Source: Silene conica
Taxonomy: Eukaryota > Streptophyta > Magnoliopsida > Caryophyllales > Caryophyllaceae
Length of the DNA stretch: 64,000 bases
Direction of reading: 5' to 3'
Assembly: GCA_029255685.2 (NCBI GenBank)
Contig: CM055317.2
Span: 23,010,501 to 23,074,500 of the forward strand
The notes under the pieces are model-generated. The model saw nothing but the letters and a program-made list of their open reading frames with translations. It did no database searches and was not told the origin of the DNA. This document shows positions 55,491-64,000 of this stretch, in pieces; within the stretch, counting starts at the first letter, position 1; every line of letters starts with the position of its first letter. The translations under genes were made by a program, and so were the position numbers.

Positions 55491-58400
55491 ATGGAGAATC
55501 TAGATATCACCACGGTTGATGATAATATTACTATTGAATCAGGTATGTCGTTTTTTGTCGTTTACATTATTGTTTTCTGATTCAATTTCTGCTAAATTTT
55601 GTTGAATATATGGATCGCTTTTTGTATTTCGTGAATGTAGGACCTTATTTTGTGAATGTAGGACCTATTGAAGTTTATGACTATTGTATTGTGATTATAA
55701 AAAGGCTGAAACTAGGGGCCTATTTTGTGAATATAAGACTTAATTCAAGTTTATGAATATTGTGAAACTAGAAGCTTAAACTGTGAAACTATAAGCTTAC
55801 ATTGTGAAACCTGATTAAAAAAGGTTGATTTAGTTTAGCTTTCTTATATTGTGAATCCTAGGCAAAATAAACTGTGAAACTAGAAGCTGATATTGTGAAA
55901 CCATGCTTATTAAAAAGTCAGATTTTGTTTAGTCTTTTTATATTGTGAAACTAAATGCTTAATCTGTGAAACTAGAGGCTTAATCTGTGAAACTAGATGC
56001 TTAATCTGTGAAACTAGAAACTTACATTGTGAAACCTGATAAAAAAAAGGCTGATTTAGTTTATATGTTTTGACTTTATATAGGTACTGATTCCATTGTC
56101 AACACCAACGGAGAGGTTTCTACAATTTTAACAGCACAATACACACCTACAGTACAGGTTGGTACGCCTATTACTTTGGTGAATCACACACCGGGTGGTA
56201 GTGACGAATGGATTGTCAGAGTTGCAGAAGATATTACACCTACTGTTGGGAAGTTATTTTTAAATCTAGAGTCGGCAATGACGTTCTATCAAGTGTATGC
56301 TACTGCTTGTGGGTTTGAAGCTAGGAAATCTACAACGAAGAGGTTTCGTGATGGTAATATTCGAACTAAAGCCATGGTTTGTAATCGTGAAGGCCATAAT
56401 AAGAGGAAAGGAAAACCTTTTGAAACTCTTGCAAGTGAAACTGGTTCTGAAACTGGTTCAAATATTGGAAAAAGTGCAAAACCAAAAACTAGTGTGAAGG
56501 GAACTGAAGGAGATGAGGCTGAAAGTTCAAATAAGCAAGCATTTACAAGAACAACCAAAATTAGAAGGTGGGGTTGTCGTGCAATGGTCAAATACAAGTT
56601 CCATTATAACAAGTACATCGTTGAACAATTTCATGAGGGTCACAATCACCCAGTGACCTTTGTAAAGAATAGGGAATTTGATAAACTTGCAGCAAATATG
56701 AATGAATTTCATAAGCAAATGATTGTCCAGAATTCAAGAGTTAATGTTGGGGCTAGCTTAACATACCAGCTATGCAAAGAGCAAGTCGAAGGGTTCGAAA
56801 ATGTGGGGGCTTCCCTTTCACAATTCAAGAATTTCCAACGGGATGTGAAGTGTTTCATTAAGAGTAAGGATGGAGACATGTTTATCTCACGTTTGGAAAC
56901 CCTCCGTGACACAAAAGGGTTAGAATTTGTGTATGAAATCGATTCTGAGAAAGCTTTGACAAGGATTTTTTGGACAGATGCTGAGGCAAAGAGATGTTAC
57001 TCAGTGTTTGGTGATGCAATTTCATTCGATCCAACCTATGGCACTAACAAATATAACATGATATTCACCCCTTTCACTGGCATTGACCATCATAAAAAGT
57101 CAATAACATTTGCATGCGCTCTTTTAGATCATGAAGACGATGAAGCATTTATCTGGGCGTTTCAGCAATTTCTGAAATCAATGGGTGGAAAAGAACCTAA
57201 TTACATTATCACTGACCAAGATGCAGGAATAAAAAAGGCGTTCCCTGGTATGTTTGTATATCGTGCAATTTTTCTAGTTTTCTTAACTTGTGACACTACA
57301 AGCTGAAGATGCTGAAACTGTGAAACTACATGCTTAGCTTGTGAAACTAGATCCTTATATTGTGAATCTGGAAGGCCATATTGTGAACCCTGTTGATATA
57401 AGAGGCTGATTTTTTGAGTTCTTAACTTGTGAAACTAGAAGCTTATGAAGTGAAACTACATGCTTATTTTGTGAAACTAGATGGCTATATTGTGAAACCT
57501 GTTGAAAAATCAGCCTGATTTTTTGAATTCTTAACTTGTGAAACTAGAAGCTTAGGCAGTGAAACTAGATCCTTATTTTGTGAAACTAGATGGCTATATT
57601 GTGAAACCTGTTGATAAAAGATCCTGATTTTTTGAGTTCATAACTTATGAAACTAGAAGCTTAACTTGTGAAACTGGATTCGTATTCTGTGAAACTACAA
57701 GTCTATATTTGTGAAACCTGTTGATAAATGAGGATGATTTTTTTGAGTAATCTTATTTTCTTACATGCAGTTGTGTTCAAAACAGCAAAACATCGGTTTT
57801 GCATGTGGCACATTATGAAAAAAGTAACAGACAAGGTTGGGAGCACAATTTGCAAAGACACTGACTTCTTATCACGTCTGAACAATGTTGTTTGGAGCAA
57901 TGATATGGAACCTGAGGAATTTGAGGAGAACTGGGTTAACGTCATCACAGAATTCTCGTTAGAGGATAATATATGGTTGAGTGGAAAGTTTGCTGAAAGA
58001 CACAAATGGATACCAGCGTATTTCAGAAATGTTCCGATGGGTAACATTTTAAGAACCACACAGAGATCAGAGAGTGCTAATAGTTTTTTTAAAAGATTTG
58101 AGAATAAATATGGGACCTTGGTTGAGTTTTGGATGAGGTTTGAGAGTGCCATCGACCAACAAAGGCATGCTCTAAAACTTCTTGAAGCACAGAGTGATAA
58201 TTCAATGCCTGAAACCTTATATCGTTCAAACTGGGAAGCCCATGGAGCGAGAGTATATACACATGAAGTCTTCTATGACTTTCAAAATGAGGTTAAGGGC
58301 TCGATAAATGGGTGTAGTGTGGGTGGATACACCCCACCAGATCCTGTAACTAACTCTGAGATTTTGATAGTTGAAGACGCGATCAAGAAAAAGAGCTACG

Positions 58401-59460
58401 CAGTTGAGTACAATAAAGGAACAATGGACGTGAGATGTTCCTGTAAACTATTTGAACGGAGAGGTATTCTATGTTATCACATCATTTGGGTTTGCTCGGG
58501 TAAAACTAAGGAAATACCTGAGAAATACATTTTGGGTAGGTGGAGTAAGAATGCACTTAGAAACCCTATTTATGATTCGAATGGAAATCTTTTGGACAAC
58601 TACAATCCTACTAGTAGCACGAAATTTGGAATGTCTCGGTTGTGGTCTGAGATTTATGCAACTGTGGGGATCCTCAAAAGAAAAAAAGAGTCTGATGTGA
58701 GAGAATTTGCTAAGCTTGTAAAAGAATTCCGAGAGAAGTTGGAGCCAAACCCAAAGGCTTTGACAAAAGAACAAGAATTGAAAATCCTTCTAAACTGCAA
58801 GGCTCCAAAAGAAGGAAAGGTCTTACCACCTAAGTTCTCTAAGAACAAGGGTAGCGGGAAGCGGCTGGTCAGTAGCAAAAATAAGGCAATCATAAAAGCA
58901 AAAAAACCAAAAAGGTTGTGTGCTAATTGTAAACGAATGTCACACCATGATAAAAGAAATTGTCCATATGATTTTGAAGAGCATCCTCCTGAGAATCAAG
59001 TATGTATTATTCCTTTACTTGATTTTTTTTTTATTCATGTTTATTATACTGTGAAACTAGGGGCTTATACTGTGAAACTAGGGGCTTATACTGTGAAACT
59101 AGGGGCTTATACTGTGAAACTAAGGGCTTATACTGTGAAACCTGTTGATAAAGGGCTGATTTTAGGTTGTTTATAATATTGTGAATCCTAGGCCTTAAAC
59201 TGTGAAACTAGGGGCTTATATTGTGAAACTAGGGGCTTATATTGTGAAACTAGGGGCTTATATTGTTGATTTTAATTTTAAGTATAATTTTTATTACTTA
59301 AGCAATGCAAGTTACGTCTCAAAAGTATTTATTTTAATGTTTCATTTTCTTTCAGGGAGATACAACAGAAGAAGAAGAAGAAAAAGAAGAAGAAGAAGAA
59401 GAAGAAGAAGAAGAAGAAGAAGATGAGGAAGACGAAGATGAGGAAGACGAAGATGTATAG
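55491..59460 (+). CDS. FAR1-related Mutator-type transposase, four exons
   Basis: Coding exons are 55491-55542, 56084-57247, 57771-58999 and 59356-59460, with GT-AG introns. The sum is 2550 bp and gives 849 residues. An N-terminal FAR1 DNA-binding domain covers about residues 75-210 (AMTFYQVYATACGFEARKS, RWGCRAMVKYKF, EGHNHP). The MULE transposase core follows, with its first Asp in FDPTYGTNKYNM near 333 and a second in TDQDAGIKKAFP near 395, then KHRFCMWHIMKK. A SWIM zinc finger (RCSCKLFERRGILCYH) is near 625-641, and a CCHC-like knuckle (CANCKRMSHHDKRNC) near 788. A run of Glu/Asp forms the last 30 residues, encoded by a GAA repeat. The N-terminus was taken from the upstream ATG exon because its frame joins perfectly. 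All catalytic blocks look intact. It could be an active transposase or a domesticated FRS protein; the setting favours a transposase. Confidence 0.85.
55640..56065 (+). repeat. TGTGAAACTAGAAGCTTA minisatellite, intron 1
   Basis: Several variants of an 18-21-bp unit, TGTGAAACTAGAAGCTTA, fill most of transposase intron 1. Each unit joins TGTGAA to CTTA or CCTA. Confidence 0.88.
57283..57725 (+). repeat. GTGAAACTAGAAGCTTA minisatellite, intron 2
   Basis: The same unit fills intron 2. Higher-order blocks of about 115 bp are also visible, each ending near TGTGAAACCTGTTGATAAA. The repeat stops about 45 bp before the 3' splice site. Confidence 0.9.
59047..59260 (+). repeat. GTGAAACTAGGGGCTTATACT minisatellite, intron 3
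   Basis: Near-perfect 21-bp units, the most homogeneous part of the whole set. If read through without splicing they would encode a repeating YTVKLGA peptide, but splice sites at 59000 and 59355 remove them. Confidence 0.93.
59368..59440 (+). repeat. GAA repeat encoding a poly-Glu tail
   Basis: About 20 GAA units, interrupted once by AAA and ending in GAT/GAG codons, inside the last transposase exon. They encode the acidic C-terminus. Confidence 0.93.
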
Positions 59461-59504
59461 TTTTCTTTATATTTGGGTCCGTGATGCGGGGAAGTAGTTT
59501 AGGT

Positions 59505-59720
59505 TTTATAGACTGTGAAATTAGGGGCTTATACTGTGAAACTAGGGGCTTAGTTTCACAGATTACATGCTTAGTTTCACAATATAGGCTTCTAGATTCA
59601 CAGAAGAAGACCTGACATTCACAGAAGAATAAGTTTTCTTATATTGTGAAACCTGTTGTCATAAATTGTGAAACTAAAAGCTTTACTTGTGAAACTAGAA
59701 GCAGTTTTTATTGAAATATC
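59505..59720. repeat. Minisatellite with orientation switch
   Basis: The first units read as in the transposase introns (GTGAAACTAGGGGCTTA). From about 59550 the units appear inverted (TAGTTTCACAGA, TCTAGATTCACAGAAG). Plus-oriented units return near 59640. This lies in the 3' flank of the transposase gene. Confidence 0.82.
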
Positions 59721-60480
59721 TGTCATAAATACCTGTTGTCATAAATTACCATTACGTGCATGAAAAATCCCCAGTTATGACCATCCAAAGTGATTGATCA
59801 CTACCATCTCAAGATAGCGACAAGAGACGGCAGTGATCAATCACCGTGGATGGTCATGGCTAAGGAGTTTGATGATAAGAAAAAACCTAAACTCTGAAAC
59901 AAGAAGACTATATATGTATTTGTAGTGTAAATGGTTGTATATTGGAATAGGGTGTTTGATGATATCAACTTCCCTTCTCTTATATAGTGCACTTGCTTAC
60001 TACGTGTACTACTTTTTATGGTTATGAAGCATTTAATTTTGAGGTAGTTGTGGTTAGGTGACAGGTTGGAGCATTTAATTTTGGGGTAGTTGTGGCTTAA
60101 CAAACTGGTTGCAAAATAATTTGGGTTCAACTAAGATGTATCATCATTCGAGCCCCGCTTAGGCATGAGTCCAGTAATGAAAAATATTTTTTAAAATTAT
60201 GTGAAGCTTGCAACGCGTAAAATTATGTGGACTGAGACAATAAAAACTATAAACATGTCAACATAAAGGCTATAGAAGATGACAGGAGAAAGCGAAGATC
60301 ACGAGATCACTTACGTGCTCGCTTCCTCGGTTTTCTTTCCAGCAATTTTTCCCTTCAAAATTATTTACAACGTCAATTTACAGCAACAAAAACATCACAA
60401 CAAAAACACATTTCACCAAGTTCTTCTGACTGGAATTCCTTTTCACCTTGTCCACAATATCGAAAAATTATTTGTTGCGG
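59721..60480. other. Spacer between transposase and Ulp1 genes
   Basis: No gene-like frame over most of it. An inverted pair, gaccatccaaagtgattgatcac (59779-59801) and gtgatcaatcaccgtggatggtc (59834-59856), forms an imperfect hairpin of about 78 bp. Confidence 0.5.
59779..59856. repeat. Imperfect hairpin, about 23-bp arms
   Basis: The left arm around ccatccaaagtgattgatc is reversed in the right arm around gatcaatcaccgtggatgg, with a few mismatches and a 32-base loop. It lies between the 3' ends of the two convergent genes and may act as a terminator-like or small-RNA-producing structure, though that is only inference. Confidence 0.6.
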
Positions 60481-60880
60481 CCTTAACAATGTCGAAGTCC
60501 AGTTGCAATGACTCGTCCATCTCGTTTTCATCGTTTTCATCGTTTTCATCATCTACAAGTGGAGTTAAAATCAACCAATGAGAAGCAATATAACTCTATA
60601 AAGACATAAAATCCATCAAATCTCCAGATTCACAGATTAAGGGTTTAGTTTCACAAATTAAGATTCTAGATTCACAGAAGAACACCCGACATTCACAGAA
60701 TAAGTTTTCTTATATTGTGAAACCTAAGCTCATAAATTGTGAAACTAGAAGCTTAACTTGTGAAACTAGAAGCAGTTTTGGTGAATGCTAAGTGCTGAGA
60801 TTCACTGAATAAGGTCTGAGACTCACCTTGTTTTTTGTTGAGGAAACTTCAAGATTGACATGCTTTAGCTTCATTTTTGG
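60430..60880 (-). other. Possible extra 3' exons of the Ulp1 gene
   Basis: A minus-strand stretch near 60556 encodes DDENDENDENEMDESLQLDFD and stays open to about 60442, after an AG acceptor-like site. Another at about 60836-60899 ends STKNK before a GTGAGT donor. It contains a copy of GTCAATCT-GAAGT...CAACAAAAAAC, which also occurs in the Ulp1 exon at 61384-61484, so it may be a decayed exon duplicate. Whether either is used is unknown. Confidence 0.3.
60610..60830. repeat. Minisatellite units, mixed orientation
   Basis: Units such as TTCACAGATTAAGGGTTTAG and CTAGATTCACAGAAGAACACC occur first, then GTGAAACTAGAAGCTTAAC near 60737, then GATTCACTGAATAAGGTCTGA. They link the transposase and Ulp1 minisatellites. 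Confidence 0.8.
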
Positions 60881-60970
60881 CTTTTTTGCTTTTTCGGTTT
60901 AATAAGGGAAGACCTATAAAACCAAACACAAGTACAAAATATACATATTACAATATATTCAGCCAAGGAA

Positions 60971-63491
60971 TTAAGAATTTAAAACTTTCATGTGTAGATT
61001 CACAAAGTAAGACCTGACAGTATTCTCATCCCACATAAGAAGTTCCAACATGATCGACTTTCGATAATCTGCCAAACCCTGCATAGAGTGACGTATATTA
61101 AATTAGTGTATTCATGATAATATTCGTGGAATGCACGGCTTTATTTTCATATAGTAATGAACTCACCTGAAAATAGTCACTGTTCGTCCATAAACTCTGA
61201 TCTTCCAATGCACTCAACCACTTTAGCAGAAAGACTCCACAATCATAACTAGACAAAAAAACATATAAGCACTTATGAGTGTAACAAAGTTTCACATAAT
61301 AAGGTCTGAGATTCACTGAACAAGGTCTGAGATTCAACAAATGATCACAGACTAAGTTTAACAAAACAAGTCAAACTACGCACCCCGTTTTTTGTTGAGG
61401 GACTTCGAGATTGACAAAATCATGCACGTGCATGTTCTTCAAAGATTTGTACGACTCTCCCAAAATAGTTGCAACATTGTACAACTGAGAAGAAAAAGGA
61501 CAATAATAGATCAAAAATATATTTTGGGGTATACTAAAACAAAAACTCTACAATATTTTGGAAAAAAAATCATACAATGCCCATGGCCTTGTTGTTTCCT
61601 TTATCCACTTTTATATCCATGGATGAGTCAAGGATGTAATTTTTTTGCTTATTTATGTCGCAAATACAAGCCCACCAATGCTTCGATTTTTCGCTATGCA
61701 AAGGGATAAAAACCTGAGATAGTAAATGTATGGGAATAATCAATCAAAAAACACACATGAATGACAGTAAATAAATAACAAAATGAATAGCAGAACTGAA
61801 GGATCTAACCAAATCAATCTGGCTACCATCTGCTGGAGTGTATGAGGACTGTATATATTGACCCCAAATCTCTGGGTTAGTATCTGCATTAAGACCCTGA
61901 ATGACACAAAAAAGGCAATTTTAGTCTCTGGATGAGCAACTTTCAGAATGAAAAACACTTGAATATCAACATCTGAAGGATTTGAAGCTCACATATACTG
62001 TCGTTGGCAAGTAAATCACATTTGTTTTACCAACTGTGCGCTTAATCCCAACAATATCAATGATCTACAAATAAAACGTGCACAAAATGAAGCATCCACT
62101 TTCACGAAATCACCATCAAGTTTCACAAAAAAACCTCTAAGATTCACAGAATAAGGTCTGAGATCCACCAAATAAGGAACCATGTAAAAAAAGAAACATG
62201 GTCAGGAATGGGAATATAATACTTACCTGATCCATAATAAGGCCACGCGATGTAAGGGTCTGCAAAGCATCTCTAGTGACTTCCATCCACGGAGTGGACA
62301 CCAGAACCTCACTTAATTATTGAACAAAATGCAATTAGTCAATATATCTCACACAATTTAAAAAAACATAATTCAAGAAATCAAAGAAAAAGTATGACAT
62401 TACAATTTGGTTAACTGTGCTCTTCTCCCAACACAAGCCACCAATTCCTTCTCAGTAAAATCCGGTGTCATAGAGGAACTCGATTCTAGTGCATCTTTTG
62501 TGACTATTTCTTTGGACAGATTAACAGAACATGTAACAATATGATAGCACACCCGCAATGCAAAACGCTTGCGCTGAGTTTCCTATTGATGCAAACAAAA
62601 TGGGTTTCAGAAAAACTAGGAAATAAAGTTGTGGCAATTGTATAGAAATTAAATTAGATGTTGAAAAGCAATCTTACAGTATTTATGGTTATTACAGAAT
62701 TAGTTTTGCTCCCTTTGTAATTCTCCATTATGTTCAGCAGATAGAGGCCATTATCAATTAGTTTGGATTTCAGATTTGATTTTGGGATAAACACTTCTGG
62801 AATCGTCATTGAAGCAATACTTGTCACTGCTGGCAACTTTGATTGAAGAAGGTTGATGAGCCTGTGTTGCTGTATGAACAAAAGAGTAATTACAAAGAGC
62901 AATTAGTAAGGTAATGGAGTAAGAACGAGTCCAAAAATAGGTAAAATAGATGTACCGTATGTTTTAAAAAAGAAGTATAATCAACAGATGTGTCTTTCAT
63001 AGCATGGATGACTTGGCATTTGCAAGATTCCGGTCTCAGATCAAAACAAAACAAGAATGGTGGGCATTCGGGAGAAATGATCGGAGTCAAAATCTGAAAG
63101 ACAACAGATAAAAATGCAATGAATAAAAAAGACAAGTCCACCTTAAAGCTTGAATATAATAAGACCAAATATAAAAAAAACTTACTAATTGGATAGCAGC
63201 AAAATCAACATTGTCGAGACACTGGAACAAAAATCGAATCATGTGTGAGTAATGATTATAAGTGCACACCATGTAAAATGGGATTATAGAAAAGAGGTAG
63301 ATAGACTAACACTGTGTGTGGAGTGTGGCACAAATAAACGACAAGCAGAATCTCGTGATCTCAAGCTCTCACTACTGTTTAGAAACTCACACCAAACATC
63401 TATCACAGCAGAAGATAATTGATCACTTTCAGGCAAACTGATCAATTGCTTCCTTGTCAATTGCTGAGTTTGACTTTTGAAAAGAATGTCA
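60971..63491 (-). CDS. Ulp1-type cysteine protease (C48), 12 exons, 5' partial
   Basis: Exons recognised on the minus strand: 63311-63491, 63186-63221, 62956-63093, 62678-62869, 62404-62582, 62227-62311, 61993-62064, 61810-61896, 61576-61713, 61384-61484, 61167-61248 and 60971-61078. All join in frame with GT-AG junctions. The first carries VIDVWCEFLNS, the usual opening of plant Ulp1-like proteins; earlier exons would lie beyond 63491 or outside the window. The peptidase core has the catalytic His in KHWWACICD, Asp in YILDSS, the oxyanion Gln in VPQQKT, and Cys in GYDCGVFLLKW, so the triad is complete. Ulp1 enzymes remove SUMO from proteins; transposon-borne versions have unproven substrates. 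The last exon is less certain, because minisatellite sequence enters its 3' part and a donor may lie near 61015. Confidence 0.8.
61265..61345 (-). repeat. Minisatellite in a Ulp1 intron
   Basis: Units of GTGAATCTCAGACCTTATT type (sense strand of the Ulp1 gene) between exons 61167-61248 and 61384-61484. Another set lies at about 62095-62180 in the intron between 61993-62064 and 62227-62311. Confidence 0.82.
62095..62180 (-). repeat. Minisatellite in another Ulp1 intron
   Basis: Contains TTCACGAAATCACC, TTTCACAAAAAAACCTC, GATTCACAGAATAAGGTCTGAGA and CCACCAAATAAGG in order on the plus strand. On the Ulp1 sense strand each unit reads as TGTGAA followed by a CTTATT block. Confidence 0.78.
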
Positions 63492-63512
63492 CTGGAAACA
63501 GTCATTAAAAGC

Positions 63513-64000
63513 ACAGGTCACACCCTCAAAATGGTATTAAATATACGATCAAAATTAAAAAATAAGAGTATTTTAATGTTTAGTAAGTTTGACCAAAACT
63601 GTGAAACTAAAAGCTTAATTTGTGAAACTGCATGCTTATTCTGTGAAACAGGGAGCACATATTTTAAAACTGTGAAACTGTGAAACTAGAAGCTTATTCT
63701 GTGACACTAGAAGCTTACTTTGTGAAACTAGCAGCTTATTCTGTGAAACTGGAAGGACATACTGTGAAACTGTGAAACTGTGAAACTAGATGTTTAACAT
63801 GTGAAACTAGAAACTTATCCTGTGAAACCACAAGCTTATTCTGTGAAACAAGAAGTTTACATTGTGAAACCCAAACTCTTAAATTTCACAGAATAAGCGC
63901 TTAGTTTCACTGAATAAGGGCTTACTTTCACTGAATAAGGGCTTACTGTCACACCCTCAAATGGTATTAAATATACGATCAAAATTAAAAAATAAGAGTA
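63513..64000. repeat. Direct duplication bracketing a minisatellite block
   Basis: gtcacaccctcaaaatggta and the next about 35 bases at 63515-63570 recur at 63949-64000, ending at the window edge. Between them, 63595-63945 is minisatellite, mostly plus-oriented (GTGAAACTAGAAGCTTATTCT), switching to TTTCACTGAATAAGGGCTTA near 63890. This points to a tandem unit of about 435 bp that continues past the window. Confidence 0.88.

Larger units (their letters stand above)
54956..64000. mobile_element. Large Mutator-like locus with transposase and Ulp1 gene
   Basis: The left end reads GAGGCCGGATCACGTGAGGCC and repeats GTGAGGCC soon after. This GGATCA(N)GTGAG style is seen at Mutator-like ends in other plants (from memory, not searched). 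Inside are a FAR1-type transposase gene (+) and a Ulp1-type protease gene (-) arranged tail to tail. The right end is not in the window, so the true extent and the target duplication are unknown. Carriage of Ulp1-like genes by Mutator-like elements (Kaonashi type) is known from Arabidopsis and other plants. Confidence 0.65.

Noticed and set aside
58452..58774. ORFs of 82-101 codons in other frames of the transposase
   Set aside because: Alternative frames of the exon encoding the SWIM domain.
59047..59260. Repeating YTVKLGA peptide as part of the transposase
   Set aside because: It arises from reading through intron 3; good splice sites on both sides restore an in-frame acidic tail without it.
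54956..59460. Transposase gene as a domesticated host FAR1/FHY3 factor
   Set aside because: The flanking terminal-repeat-like end, the partner Ulp1 gene and the shared minisatellite argue for a mobile element, although a domesticated origin cannot be excluded without the right end.
1..64000. tRNA or rRNA genes
   Set aside because: No tRNA-like A and B boxes with a foldable cloverleaf and no rRNA motifs were noticed; the tRNA-Met-like words at 13798 and 35824 are retrotransposon primer sites.

Overview
The window is nuclear DNA of a flowering plant, almost certainly a eudicot. It has GT-AG introns, a chloroplast-type thioredoxin gene, three ABA/WDS (ASR) genes, and plant families of copia, gypsy, L1-type LINE, CACTA, hAT, Harbinger, Mutator and probable Helitron elements. 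ASR genes are known to be absent from Brassicaceae, so that family is unlikely. The frequent ACGGAGTA word and the AT-rich intergenic DNA do not fix the species. No tRNA, rRNA or CRISPR array was recognised.

Layout. 1-7300 is mostly anonymous AT-rich DNA with two tandem duplications, two MITE-like inverted repeats and an RNase H fragment. ASR gene 1 is at 7347-8273 (-). A young copia element with identical 174-bp LTRs and an open 1450-codon gag-pol fills 9219-13984. From 14532 to about 26340 lies a pile of Ty3/gypsy pieces. It is broken by a hAT MITE (16086-16408), a 2.5-kb solo LTR (17329-19853), a truncated CACTA end (21404-about 23031) and a second solo LTR (23404-25621) that itself holds a Mutator-type element (23711-24628). 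ASR gene 2 is at 26754-27608 (-). A decayed copia element (28361-42950) contains a third solo LTR (30922-34660), with a Harbinger-like element inside it, and a LINE of about 6.9 kb (36053-42925) that splits one LTR. ASR gene 3 (43534-44608, -) encodes a long Tyr-Gly-Ser-repeat version of the family. A four-exon thioredoxin y gene spans 45641-51694 (-).

The right end is a probable Helitron (51930-about 54957) holding a small Mutator-type element that carries a GRF zinc-finger ORF. It is followed by a large Mutator-like locus (about 54956 to beyond 64000). This locus has a FAR1-type transposase gene on the plus strand and a multi-exon Ulp1-type cysteine protease gene on the minus strand. Both genes have introns filled with variants of the same 18-21-bp minisatellite. 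This two-gene locus is the most interesting part of the window.

Genes and context. The host genes are the three ASR genes (putative desiccation/ABA-responsive chaperone and DNA-binding proteins) and thioredoxin y (plastid disulfide reductant). The ASR genes share strand, intron position and TATA spacing, so they look like a tandem family pushed apart by transposons. Everything else recognised is mobile-element DNA. All splice sites were placed by eye from reading frame and GT-AG context; no transcript data were available.
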